Shown here one piece after another: positions 25,684-34,306 of a stretch of 64,000 nucleotides of DNA. The stretch's first letter is position 1. Every line of letters begins with the position of its first letter. Where the stretch lies: the NCBI RefSeq assembly GCF_007197735.1, contig NZ_CP041637.1, forward strand, positions 558,001 to 622,000, read 5' to 3'. Under the pieces are notes generated by a model. It was not told the origin of the DNA, made no database searches, and worked only from the letters and a program-made list of their open reading frames with translations. The stretch comes from Formosa sediminum. GTDB lineage: Bacteria; Bacteroidota; Bacteroidia; Flavobacteriales; Flavobacteriaceae. Position numbers and translations under genes: made by a program.

Positions 25684-27036
25684 TTAGTTGTAATTAATTT
25701 GGTCGATTGGAATTCCAAAATAGAATTCTAAAACTTTGACTTTAAAGATATATTGATATTTTGTTCTAACAACATCGGATTGTGCATTTTCATAATTAAT
25801 TGATGATTGATTAAAATCAAATGCATTAGATAATCCTACCTTGTAACGCTCTTCGGCATATTCATATGCTAATTTTCTAGCTTCTTCAGTTTGCATTGCA
25901 GCTTCGTAAGATTTTTTAGCATTTTTTGCATCATTATAAGCCTGATATACATTAGCTTCTAAATCTAAATTTGCTTGTTCTAGTAAATATTTAGAACGTT
26001 CTACATTAATTTGGCTACGTTTAACATTATTTCTAGTGGTTAATCCGTTAAAAATTGGAACACTAAGTTGTAGTCCAATAGATGTACCATCAAACGTAGA
26101 TAATTGATCAAAGAATCCCATTGTATTTCCAGTTGAAAAATCTATGTTCGTACCCGACCAATAAGTACTATATCCCATATAAGCACTTAACGTAGGATAA
26201 TATAATGTTCTGGCTAACTCCAAATCTTTTTGGGCTAACTCTAAGTTAGATTCTGCAACTTTTACATCGTATACTTCTTCTTTTGCTTTTTCTATTATTG
26301 TTGAAGCATCTTCTTCTAAAATAGAATCTGGAAATAAACCATAATCTTCTTCTGCAATATCAAAACTCTGATAATCTTTAATTTGTAAGAGTTGTGCTAA
26401 TCCAATTTTTGAAATAAATAAATCATTTTCTGCTGCAATTATTTGCTGATTTTGTGTAGCATCCGTAGCCTTTATTTCTAATAAATCGCCTTGAGGTAAT
26501 ACACCTGCTTCAACTAATTCTTTAGTACGTTCTAAATTTTCTTTAGTGATTCTGTTTTGAGATTCTAAAACTTTTATTTGTTCTTTATTATATAAAATAT
26601 CTACAAACGCATTTGCTACATAAATTGAAATATCGTCTCTCATTTTATCTAATTGATATTGAGAGGCTATAGCATTTATTTTAGAGCGTTGTAAAGATTT
26701 CCAGTTACGTAAACCAGAAAACAAATTAACACCAGAGTTAACACCTCCACTTGCAGATCTAAATGTTTCGTTTTCAAACTGGTTTGTTGTGGGGTTAATG
26801 TTTGCTCCCGTATTCACACTAAATGATGAATTTGCATTTAAGGTTGGTAAAAAATCCATTACCGCTTGAGATTTATCGATATCTGTAAGCTGAGTATCTA
26901 ACTCTGATTGCTTTATAGATATATTATTTTCCAACGCATAATCTACACACTCTTGAAGAGTCCATTGTTTATTATCTTGTGCGTAAATGGTTAATCCGCT
27001 AAAAAGGAAAAGGCCTAAAAGTGTTATTTTTTTCAT
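25684..27036 (-). CDS. TolC-family outer-membrane efflux protein
   Basis: A 450-aa protein with a signal peptide (cleaved after IYAQ), then two long helical/strand repeats of the OEP fold: WTLQECVDYALENNISIKQ near the start, and LSVPIFNGLTTRNNVKRSQ in the second half, a typical TolC landmark. It forms the trimeric outer-membrane exit duct. It sits between the two adaptor genes of the same operon, with both ABC permeases and the ATPase upstream, so it should serve that pump. Confidence 0.92.
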   Translation of the reverse strand: MKKITLLGLFLFSGLTIYAQDNKQWTLQECVDYALENNISIKQSELDTQLTDIDKSQAVMDFLPTLNANSSFSVNTGANINPTTNQFENETFRSASGGVNSGVNLFSGLRNWKSLQRSKINAIASQYQLDKMRDDISIYVANAFVDILYNKEQIKVLESQNRITKENLERTKELVEAGVLPQGDLLEIKATDATQNQQIIAAENDLFISKIGLAQLLQIKDYQSFDIAEEDYGLFPDSILEEDASTIIEKAKEEVYDVKVAESNLELAQKDLELARTLYYPTLSAYMGYSTYWSGTNIDFSTGNTMGFFDQLSTFDGTSIGLQLSVPIFNGLTTRNNVKRSQINVERSKYLLEQANLDLEANVYQAYNDAKNAKKSYEAAMQTEEARKLAYEYAEERYKVGLSNAFDFNQSSINYENAQSDVVRTKYQYIFKVKVLEFYFGIPIDQINYN

Positions 27037-27088
27037 AATTACATTATCAGTCTAAGAATTGTTAAAAGTGTTACACCCAATCGTTAAT

Positions 27089-28246
27089 TTATTGAGCATA
27101 TTTTGGAATTCCTTGAATTTGGTTCCAAACTTTAATTTTATCATCTTTTGAAATTCCGCTTTTCAGCTGAACAAATATACCATCACTAATACCTAACTCT
27201 ACATCTTTTCTTTCAAATTTCTGTTCGCCTACTTCAACTTCTACAAATGGTTTTTGGGTTTCTGTATCGTATTGTACTAATGCTTCTTTAATGGCTAGAG
27301 TATTTTCAACTTTATCTAAAATGATTGACGCATTGGCACTTAAACCTGCACGAATAAAAACGTCATCAACCTTAGTTAAAGTCCCTTTAATTTCAAACTG
27401 AATGGCTCCGTTTTCTTCAACACCTTGTGGTGCGATATAATCTAATACTGCATCAAAGGTTTTATCTTCAATTGCACCCACCGTAATCTCTAATGGTAGA
27501 TCTTCTTTTATCTTACCAACTTCACTTTCATCAACTTTACCTTCAAAAATCATTTTATTTACATCTGCTAAAGTCGCTATTGAAGTACCTTCGTTAAAAT
27601 TATTAGCTTCAATAACTTGATTTCCTGCTTTTACTGGCACATCTAACACCATACCAGAAACTGTAGAACGAATTAAAGTTTGTGCAATATTACCTAAACC
27701 TGAAGTAGTTCCTGTTTTTATAATATCAAAATTTTGTCTTGCAGAGGTTACATTTATTTCTGCTTGAGCCACGGCTTGTTTGGTTTGTAAATATGTATTT
27801 TCAACAGCATCAAAATCATTTTGAGAAATTACCCCTTTTTCAAATAAAACTTTTTGCCTTTTATAATTAGCTTCTTGAGTTTCAAAATTAATTTTTGCAG
27901 TTTGTAAAGCGGTTTCATTTGTCGCTATATTATTTTTAGCACTTGATAATGAAGACACATTTGGAATAACACGAATTTTAGCAATTAAATCGCCTGTGTT
28001 AACATACGCTCCAGCTTCTATATAAATTTCTTCTATAACGCCTGAAATATTGGGTTTAATAAGTACTTCTTCTTTAGGTACAATATTACCGGTTGCTACC
28101 GTTTTTAAAACAATAGTTTGCTCTACCGGAACATCTGTAGTATAGGTTATAGGATCTTCCTGATTTTTCTTCCATAGATAGAAGAGCGATATTGCAAAAA
28201 CAACAACAATTAGGATTAATACGATTACGGTTGATGATCTTTTCAT
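27089..28246 (-). CDS. HlyD/MacA-type periplasmic adaptor
   Basis: A 385-aa membrane-fusion protein with an N-terminal membrane anchor (residues 7-24), lipoyl half-motif SGVIEEIYIEAGAYVNTGDL, a coiled-coil hairpin rich in Gln/Asn (ANYKRQKVLFEKGVISQNDF), and the second half-motif SGMVLDVPVKAGNQV. It lies 21 bases behind the second permease and is probably the adaptor directly used by the ABC transporter. It is a diverged paralogue of the adaptor at 24.4-25.7 kb. Confidence 0.9.
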   Translation of the reverse strand: MKRSSTVIVLILIVVVFAISLFYLWKKNQEDPITYTTDVPVEQTIVLKTVATGNIVPKEEVLIKPNISGVIEEIYIEAGAYVNTGDLIAKIRVIPNVSSLSSAKNNIATNETALQTAKINFETQEANYKRQKVLFEKGVISQNDFDAVENTYLQTKQAVAQAEINVTSARQNFDIIKTGTTSGLGNIAQTLIRSTVSGMVLDVPVKAGNQVIEANNFNEGTSIATLADVNKMIFEGKVDESEVGKIKEDLPLEITVGAIEDKTFDAVLDYIAPQGVEENGAIQFEIKGTLTKVDDVFIRAGLSANASIILDKVENTLAIKEALVQYDTETQKPFVEVEVGEQKFERKDVELGISDGIFVQLKSGISKDDKIKVWNQIQGIPKYAQ

Positions 28247-28267
28247 ATGATGTTAATTCTTTGTTTT

Positions 28268-29527
28268 TTAATCTATTCTTAATGCGTCTACAGGTTTCAT
28301 TTTAGTAGCACTATTTGCAGGAATTAAGCCTGCTAATAATCCAGATACCACTAATATGATTAAGGCTGTAAAAACGACAGACATACTTACACTTGGATTT
28401 GCAAAGTTTTCTACAGGTCCATTATTATCTAAAATATAATTCATAATCCAAATTACTCCTGCTGCAAACGATATGCCCACCATTCCTGAACTTATAGTTA
28501 AAATTAAGCTCTCTTGTAATATTTGAGATTTAATTGTCCAAGGCGTTGCACCTAAGGCACGGCGTACTCCAATTTCTTTTGTGCGCTCTTTTACTACGAT
28601 TAGCATAATATTGCTAATACCTATAATTCCAGACATTAAAACTAATGCGCCTACAAAATATCCTACAAGTCCTAAAATGGAGAATAATCCGTTAACCCTA
28701 CCGAAGGCTTCAGATAAATCGAAATCACCAATTGCTCTATCATCGTCTGGATGAATTTTATGACGTGCTTTCATAAGCTCAAAAATTTTGGGCTTAATAG
28801 TTGTAATACTAATATTATCCTGTCCTGTAATGGCCATCCAATACACATCTTCTCCGGTGTTAAATGCTTTTCCAAACGAAGTAAATGGAATAAAAATAGT
28901 GTTAGCTTCTTCTTCTTGATCACCTTGAGAATTACTCGCTCTAAAGGTTCCTACAACCATAAAGTTAACTCCACTAATTTTTATATATGTCCCTAATGGG
29001 TCTTCATCTTTATCATAGAGACTTTTAATCACATCTACGCCTACTACACAAATTTTTCTATTAACATGAATGTCTGAATAACTTATAAAACGACCACTAG
29101 TAATATCCATAGGTTGTTGTTTGATATATTCGGGGTAATCGCCATTAATTTGAAAGGCTCCTGCTTTCATCCCTCTAACCACATTGTTTTCCCCACTATA
29201 ACCACCTAATTGTAATCGTGGCGAGACATATTTAAGTTCAGGAATTTCTGCTTTTAGAGCTTCTACATCTGATAATTTAAAATCAAAAAATCGTCCTTTA
29301 GGTAATCCTTTATAAGAAATAGAAGTTTGTTGGGTCCACATAAACATAGAGTTTGTAGCAAAGTTTCCAAAATCTGCTGTTACTCCATTTGTTAACCCAT
29401 TGGTTAAAGCTAATAACAATACTAAAATTGCAATTCCCCAAAACACGCCAAACGCCGTTAATAAAGTTCTAAACTTATTAGCGCTTAAGGCCTCCAATAT
29501 TTCGTCCCATCTATCTTTACTAAACAT
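28268..29527 (-). CDS. MacB-type ABC transporter permease (second copy)
   Basis: A 419-aa permease of the type VII/MacB architecture: one N-terminal transmembrane helix (about 18-42), a large periplasmic domain of roughly 230 residues, and three C-terminal helices, with the coupling segment VVKERTKEIGVRRALGATP between. Such permeases do mechanotransmission rather than classical transport, driving substrates such as peptides, toxins or lipoproteins through TolC. It starts one base after the first permease stop and shares about the same layout, so the two may form a heterodimer. Confidence 0.92.
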   Translation of the reverse strand: MFSKDRWDEILEALSANKFRTLLTAFGVFWGIAILVLLLALTNGLTNGVTADFGNFATNSMFMWTQQTSISYKGLPKGRFFDFKLSDVEALKAEIPELKYVSPRLQLGGYSGENNVVRGMKAGAFQINGDYPEYIKQQPMDITSGRFISYSDIHVNRKICVVGVDVIKSLYDKDEDPLGTYIKISGVNFMVVGTFRASNSQGDQEEEANTIFIPFTSFGKAFNTGEDVYWMAITGQDNISITTIKPKIFELMKARHKIHPDDDRAIGDFDLSEAFGRVNGLFSILGLVGYFVGALVLMSGIIGISNIMLIVVKERTKEIGVRRALGATPWTIKSQILQESLILTISSGMVGISFAAGVIWIMNYILDNNGPVENFANPSVSMSVVFTALIILVVSGLLAGLIPANSATKMKPVDALRID

Positions 29528-29528
29528 A

Positions 29529-30773
29529 TTATTCGTCTCTTAAAGCAATTATTGGTTTTATTTGGGCTGCACGATAGGCAGGAAAGAACCCTGCTAATGC
29601 ACCTGCAATCACTAAAATGAAAACAGTAGTTAGAGCTGTGTTAAAATCGACTTGAGGATATTTTATAAAGTCGCTTTCTATTAGCGGTCCTACAAATTCT
29701 AATAAACCGAGTCCAGATATTAATCCGAATAAACCTGAGAATAGAGTTACAAAAACGGACTCCTGCAATATCATACCTACAATAGACATGGGTTGTGCTC
29801 CCAAAGCTTTACGTATACCTATTTCTTTGGTACGTTCTTTTACTATAATTAACATAATGTTACCCACACCAACAACACCTGCAATGATAGTACCTATACC
29901 TACAAACCAAAATACAGCTGAAATGGTTGCAATTAAAGAATATATTTTTTTTGCTTCTTCCATAGTGTTATAAACACTAATAGCGCTAGTATCGTCTGGG
30001 GAGACGACATGATTTTGTTTTAAATCGGCAAGTATTGCTTCTGATATGGCTGCCGACTCTTCTGCGGCTTTACTATAATTGTCTGACATTTTTAATGTAA
30101 ACATCATATTACGTATTTTGTCTGCGCCATTAAAAGCGCGTTGAGCAGAAGTTAGCGGTAAAAATACTTTACTCTCGTCGCGCTCTCCACCTGGGTCGAA
30201 AAACACACCTACAACTTTATAGCTTATACCATAGACTGAAATATCTTTATTTATAGGGTCTTCATCTTTAAATAAATCTTTTTTAACGCGATTACCTATT
30301 ACTGCTACTTTTTTAGCTTCTTCGACATCGGAGTTGTTAAGAAAGCGTCCCTGCCCTATATCTGCGTTTTCTATAAACTGATTTCCTGGTAACACACCTT
30401 GAATTCTATACGAACCAGATTCATTTTTATAATTTACTAATCCTCCCCAAATGGTGTAAAAAGCAGATTTATGTTCTATGTTATTGCTGTACTTTCTGGA
30501 AATTGTATTGAAATCGTTATTTTTAAACTGAATAAATCTCCCTGGATTTAAGCCTTTATACTCTTTAGTAGTTATACCTGGCCAAATGCTAATTAAGTTA
30601 GACGCATCTTGTTCAAACTGAGAGGTTACACCATTCTGAATACCTTTACTGAATCCGAGTAAGATAACCAAAATAAAAATTCCTGAAGACACAGAAAGTC
30701 CAGTAAGAAACGTTCTTAATTTATTTTTTCGGAGGGTTTCAAAGATTTCCTGCCAGCGTTCAATATCAAACAT
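29529..30773 (-). CDS. MacB-type ABC transporter permease (first copy)
   Basis: A 414-aa permease with the same four-helix plan as its neighbour: helix at about 18-42, periplasmic domain, then three helices with VKERTKEIGIRKALGAQPMS before the second last helices. Its ATG overlaps the ATPase stop by 8 bases (ATGTTTGA), which predicts translational coupling. ATPase and permease are separate genes here, unlike single-chain E. coli MacB. The substrate cannot be inferred. Confidence 0.92.
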   Translation of the reverse strand: MFDIERWQEIFETLRKNKLRTFLTGLSVSSGIFILVILLGFSKGIQNGVTSQFEQDASNLISIWPGITTKEYKGLNPGRFIQFKNNDFNTISRKYSNNIEHKSAFYTIWGGLVNYKNESGSYRIQGVLPGNQFIENADIGQGRFLNNSDVEEAKKVAVIGNRVKKDLFKDEDPINKDISVYGISYKVVGVFFDPGGERDESKVFLPLTSAQRAFNGADKIRNMMFTLKMSDNYSKAAEESAAISEAILADLKQNHVVSPDDTSAISVYNTMEEAKKIYSLIATISAVFWFVGIGTIIAGVVGVGNIMLIIVKERTKEIGIRKALGAQPMSIVGMILQESVFVTLFSGLFGLISGLGLLEFVGPLIESDFIKYPQVDFNTALTTVFILVIAGALAGFFPAYRAAQIKPIIALRDE

Positions 30774-31467
30774 TTGCTATTGCTCTTACTTGTTCTACCT
30801 TGGTATCGTTTATAATTAACCCATCTTTTAAATTCACTACACGCTTAGTCATTTGTGCAATATCTGGTTCGTGAGTTACAATTAAAATGGTTTTTCCTTC
30901 TTCGTTAATACCCTGAATTAGGTCCATGACTTCGTAAGACGTTTTAGTGTCTAAAGCTCCTGTAGGTTCATCGGCTAGGAGTACTTTGGGCTCACTCGCT
31001 AATGCACGTGCTATGGCAACACGTTGTTTCTGGCCTCCCGACATTTCGTTAGGTAAATGGTGAGACCAATCTGCAAGTCCAACTTTTTCTAAATAATATG
31101 CTGCTTTTTCAATACGTTCTTTTCGCTTTATCCCTTGATAGTATAAAGGCATAGCTACATTATCTAAAGCAGATTTATAGTTAATAAGGTTAAAAGATTG
31201 GAAAATAAAACCTAAAAATTTATTGCGGTAGTTGGCTGCAATTTTTTCATTTAAATTTTTTATGGGGAATCCATCTAGAGTATAGCTACCGGAATCTGCT
31301 TCATCCAACATGCCTAAAATATTTAACAAGGTAGATTTGCCTGATCCTGAAGATCCCATTATAGAGACTAACTCGCCTTCTTTTACATTAAAATCAATGC
31401 CCTTAAGCACATGTAGCGAATTAGACCCCATGTGATAAGATTTATGTAAATCTGTAATTTCAATCAT
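30766..31467 (-). CDS. MacB/LolD-type ABC transporter ATPase
   Basis: A 233-aa nucleotide-binding protein. Walker [10 protein letters not shown] is at 38-46, the signature [15 protein letters not shown] and Walker [13 protein letters not shown] are in the expected order. The DEPTGALD ending is typical of the LolD/MacB/FtsE group. It is the first gene of a seven-gene minus-strand operon: ATPase, two permeases, adaptor, TolC, adaptor, tsaB. I saw no consensus -7 box in the 100 bases upstream. Confidence 0.94.
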   Translation of the reverse strand: MIEITDLHKSYHMGSNSLHVLKGIDFNVKEGELVSIMGSSGSGKSTLLNILGMLDEADSGSYTLDGFPIKNLNEKIAANYRNKFLGFIFQSFNLINYKSALDNVAMPLYYQGIKRKERIEKAAYYLEKVGLADWSHHLPNEMSGGQKQRVAIARALASEPKVLLADEPTGALDTKTSYEVMDLIQGINEEGKTILIVTHEPDIAQMTKRVVNLKDGLIINDTKVEQVRAIANV

Positions 31468-31575
31468 ATTAGATGGCTTAATGGTTGGCGCTGTTAAACT
31501 CTAAATTTCAGAGATTTGGTATAAACAACTAATATTAAGACTACTTAATCAAGAAATTGTTACAGTAAAAACAAA

Positions 31576-31797
31576 TTATTTTTTTGTTCTAAAAAATTTT
31601 AGATACATAGCATAACCAATTCCAGCCATTAATAAGTAGGGAATAGCCATTAAATACACTATACCATCATTAATACCTTTAGCTGCGCCTTGTCCGTCTT
31701 CTGTTTCTAAAACAGCTCGACACATTGCACATTGTGCATCTGCAGTAAAGCTAACAGCAAAGATTAGAACGATAAAAAGTATAAATGGTTTTTTCAT
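31576..31797 (-). CDS. Small membrane protein with a CxxC pair, last gene of the SCO operon
   Basis: A 73-aa protein with signal peptide (cleavage after ADA), immediately followed by QCAMCR, a CxxC pair at the new N-terminus, then a loop with a Gly/Asp-rich turn and one C-terminal transmembrane helix (about 48-68) ending KFFRTKK. The CxxC would face the periplasm. The frame is open to 31863, but the ATG at 31797 overlaps the DUF420 stop by one base (TAATG) and gives the signal peptide. I do not recognise the family. Position behind SCO and DUF420 suggests copper or heme handling for cytochrome oxidase; this is inference. Confidence 0.75.
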   Translation of the reverse strand: MKKPFILFIVLIFAVSFTADAQCAMCRAVLETEDGQGAAKGINDGIVYLMAIPYLLMAGIGYAMYLKFFRTKK

Positions 31798-32345
31798 TAG
31801 TAACTGTAATAAGGAGAAATTAAAACATACACTATTACACCTGTAACAGCTACATATAACCATAGTGGAAATGTAATTTTAGCAATTTTTCTGTGGCGTA
31901 CTATATCATTAGTTATACCACGTACGTAAGTGATTAAAACAAAAGGAATAACTACTACCGATAATACAATGTGGGTAAATAATATAAAATAGTATATGTA
32001 TTTTATTACACCAACCCCACCAAATTTAGTAGAATCACTAGTCATATGATAGGCTACATATAGTACTAAAAACAACACAGAGAGTGCCATTGCGATCTTA
32101 ATTAACAACTCATGCTGTTTTATATTTTTCTTTTTAATAGCTAAAAAAGCCATTATTAAAACTATAGCTGTAATGCCATTTGTTGTTGCATAAATTGGAG
32201 GTAAAAATCCTAAGGGTTTTACATTAGGTATTTTAATACCAAATAAAATAGCTACAGCAATGGGAATGATTACAGATAAAGCAATAATCCATTTATTATA
32301 CTTCGCTGCTTTTTCTGTATTTACAATGTATTCAGAATTATTCAT
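31797..32345 (-). CDS. DUF420 membrane protein (CtaM/YozB-like oxidase assembly factor)
   Basis: A 182-aa integral membrane protein with five hydrophobic segments and conserved histidines in the helices (VAYHMTSDS, FTHIVLSVVV, VRHRKIAK). It fits DUF420, whose Gram-positive members (YozB/CtaM) are needed for assembly of aa3-type oxidase. The ATG overlaps the SCO stop by 8 bases and its own stop overlaps the next ATG, so it belongs to a tightly coupled operon. The role is family-based inference. Confidence 0.82.
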   Translation of the reverse strand: MNNSEYIVNTEKAAKYNKWIIALSVIIPIAVAILFGIKIPNVKPLGFLPPIYATTNGITAIVLIMAFLAIKKKNIKQHELLIKIAMALSVLFLVLYVAYHMTSDSTKFGGVGVIKYIYYFILFTHIVLSVVVIPFVLITYVRGITNDIVRHRKIAKITFPLWLYVAVTGVIVYVLISPYYSY

Positions 32346-33084
32346 TTAAAAGTTTTTTAATATCTTCTTTAAGCATACTTATTTCTTCTTCTTCACCATC
32401 TTCGTTATACTTTTCTGATTCGGTAATTGTCCCTCTGTAGTATATCTGAGGATTTCCATAATTATCTGATCGGGATCTTATAAATCCATTTTTATCAATT
32501 AGTGCAAAATTTCCAGAATGTTCAAATCCGCCAGCTACTGTCTCATTTTCTGCTGCATATAAATTAAAGCCTAAATTTGCTAATTGATAAATATCTTCAC
32601 GTTTACCAGTCATTAAATTCCAATTGGGATTTGTTACACCATATTTTTCAGCATAAGCCTTTAAAACCTCAGGTGTATCATAGCTAGGATTAATCGTAAA
32701 CGAAGCAACCCCAAAATTTTCTATACCTTTAAAACGTTCCTGAATCTGTACGAGATTATGACTCATAATAGGACAAATAGTTGGACATGTTGTAAAGAAA
32801 AATTCTACAATATAAACTTTACCCAAATAATCTGCATTGGTAATGGTATCTCCATCTTGATTTACAAAACTAAAGTCTGGCACTTTTTTAGGCGCTCCAT
32901 TAACTTCTATAAACATTAATTTTTCTTGAGTTGAAAAATTATTATCGGGTACGTTGCTTATTCTATCACTACGGGAAATGTCGTCGTTTTTAATACGATC
33001 TACAATTTTTGGAATAAATAGAATTCCAAAAACGAGAATAATAAAGGCAATGCCTACGTAAGAATAATTTGATTTTTTACTCAT
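32338..33084 (-). CDS. SCO family copper chaperone for cytochrome oxidase
   Basis: A 248-aa thioredoxin-fold protein anchored by an N-terminal helix (about 9-24). The copper ligands of SCO1/SenC are present: C100 and C104 in FTTCPTICP and H189 in GGFEHSGNF. SCO proteins deliver copper to, or reduce, the Cu-A site of subunit II. The gene overlaps by 8 bases with the gene upstream and by 8 bases with DUF420 downstream. It is a canonical-looking copy, in contrast with its upstream neighbour. Confidence 0.94.
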   Translation of the reverse strand: MSKKSNYSYVGIAFIILVFGILFIPKIVDRIKNDDISRSDRISNVPDNNFSTQEKLMFIEVNGAPKKVPDFSFVNQDGDTITNADYLGKVYIVEFFFTTCPTICPIMSHNLVQIQERFKGIENFGVASFTINPSYDTPEVLKAYAEKYGVTNPNWNLMTGKREDIYQLANLGFNLYAAENETVAGGFEHSGNFALIDKNGFIRSRSDNYGNPQIYYRGTITESEKYNEDGEEEEISMLKEDIKKLLNE

Positions 33085-33793
33085 CTGTTCCTTTTAAATC
33101 GTTTGCTCGTCTAGATGTAGAATCGAAATTACCTTTACGTTTTTGACGATATTCGGTAAATAAGATTCTAACATCTTCACTCATTTTATTTTTTAAATCG
33201 GCCACTTTAATAGCATCATAAGATGCTTTTGAATAAGGCTTAACTTTTTTCGCTAATTCGTTATCTGTTCTATCATCAAACCGCCCTCTTAAATTCATCT
33301 CTTTATCTACAATATAAACATTGTTTGTAGCTAAATTTTCATCTAATCTGTCTGATGTATCTAAACTATTATGAATAGCTTTAATTGCATTTTCAGACCC
33401 AAAGACAAAATGCCAATACTTTAGCTCTTCGTACTTCATTAATTCAGCCTTTAAAGTCTTAGCTTCTGCTTCTGTACCTTCTGGTAAAAGAATAACAATT
33501 TGAAACGTCTTAAATCCTTTAAATTTATCGTAAATTAATTCTTTTAAATTTGATGCAGCTGTAAGTTTATCTAAAGGCGTGTTTCCAAAAAAGCCTAAAA
33601 CTGTTAAATGGTCTTCTAATAAAACAGGTTGGTCTGTTGTTGATACAAAACCATTAATATCGGCTACCTGATCATGTAAAATGTCTAATGTATTGTAATT
33701 GTGTTTTGCCGGGTATAAAAACAATAGAAAAGTAACAGGAAGAAAAAATAAGATACAAAGTACTGCGTATCTTTTTATTTTTTTAGCGTTCAT
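33077..33793 (-). CDS. Membrane-anchored SCO-like protein lacking the copper ligands
   Basis: A 238-aa protein with an N-terminal anchor (7-27) and a thioredoxin-like domain. It aligns by eye with the SCO protein encoded next: LTVLGFFGNTPLDKLTAASNL (63-83, one residue trimmed) against VYIVEFFFTTCPTICP..., and NVYIVDKEMNLRGRF (158-172) against NFALIDKNGFIRSRS. Both cysteines and the histidine are missing; its only Cys is C13 in the membrane anchor. It is probably a degenerate SCO homologue that may pair with the active one. It begins the coupled four-gene operon. Homology is my inference; a plain unknown secreted protein is the alternative. Confidence 0.7.
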   Translation of the reverse strand: MNAKKIKRYAVLCILFFLPVTFLLFLYPAKHNYNTLDILHDQVADINGFVSTTDQPVLLEDHLTVLGFFGNTPLDKLTAASNLKELIYDKFKGFKTFQIVILLPEGTEAEAKTLKAELMKYEELKYWHFVFGSENAIKAIHNSLDTSDRLDENLATNNVYIVDKEMNLRGRFDDRTDNELAKKVKPYSKASYDAIKVADLKNKMSEDVRILFTEYRQKRKGNFDSTSRRANDLKGTDE

Positions 33794-33840
33794 AAATTAG
33801 ACTTTAAAGCAAAACTTGACATCAAATTTCAACTATAGTG

Positions 33841-33848
33841 CAAAAATA
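33841..33848 (-). promoter_or_regulatory. -7 box (TATTTTTG) of the SCO operon, joined to a terminator tail
   Basis: TAnnTTTG match on the minus strand directly after the T-tract of the upstream terminator, 48 bases before the first ATG at 33793. The place of a -33 box is occupied by the terminator stem. Confidence 0.45.
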
Positions 33849-33875
33849 AAAAAGACGGTTTAATAAACCGCCTTT
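33848..33875 (-). terminator. Terminator after cytochrome oxidase subunit IV gene
   Basis: On the minus strand AAAGGCGGTTT pairs with AAACCGTCTTT (11 pairs, one G-U) around a three-base loop, followed by T residues. It closes the cyoE-cox transcript. Confidence 0.85.
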
Positions 33876-33902
33876 ATACTTTGATTTAACACTTATAGTA
33901 TA

Positions 33903-34283
33903 TTAAAAATCGTGTGTAATATATCCGTTAGAGTATACATTTTCTATATAACCGCCTTCTGTTAATAATATAAAAGTTAAGTAACATATTAGAAATACTG
34001 CAGTCCATATAATTGCGCGTCTAAGACCTGCTTTTTCATCTCGCATGTGCATAAAGTCCCAAGTAATATAATAGGCTTTTACAACGGTTAAGATGATGAA
34101 GATCCAGTTTAAAACTTTCATTCCAGCAATATACCCCATTAATATTTCTGGTTTATAAATTCCTAATATGACTTCTATAGCTGTAATTACAGATAGTAGA
34201 ATTAATACTCCCCAGATTTTATCTTTATTAGACTTAAATTTAAGTGCTCCTCTAAATATTTCTAATTTTTGTGCGTGTGCCAT
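33903..34283 (-). CDS. Cytochrome c oxidase subunit IV family protein
   Basis: A 126-aa membrane protein with three hydrophobic segments (roughly 24-44, 50-70 and 87-108) and a short polar tail. Size, the KVLNWIFIILTVVKAYYITWDFMH core (shortened: VKAYYITWDFMH) and place after two subunit III genes match the small prokaryotic subunit IV of heme-copper oxidases. It probably stabilises the complex. It is the last gene of the cyoE-cox unit, followed by a terminator. Confidence 0.88.
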   Translation of the reverse strand: MAHAQKLEIFRGALKFKSNKDKIWGVLILLSVITAIEVILGIYKPEILMGYIAGMKVLNWIFIILTVVKAYYITWDFMHMRDEKAGLRRAIIWTAVFLICYLTFILLTEGGYIENVYSNGYITHDF

Positions 34284-34306
34284 GATCTAAAAATTATATC
34301 TTAAAA

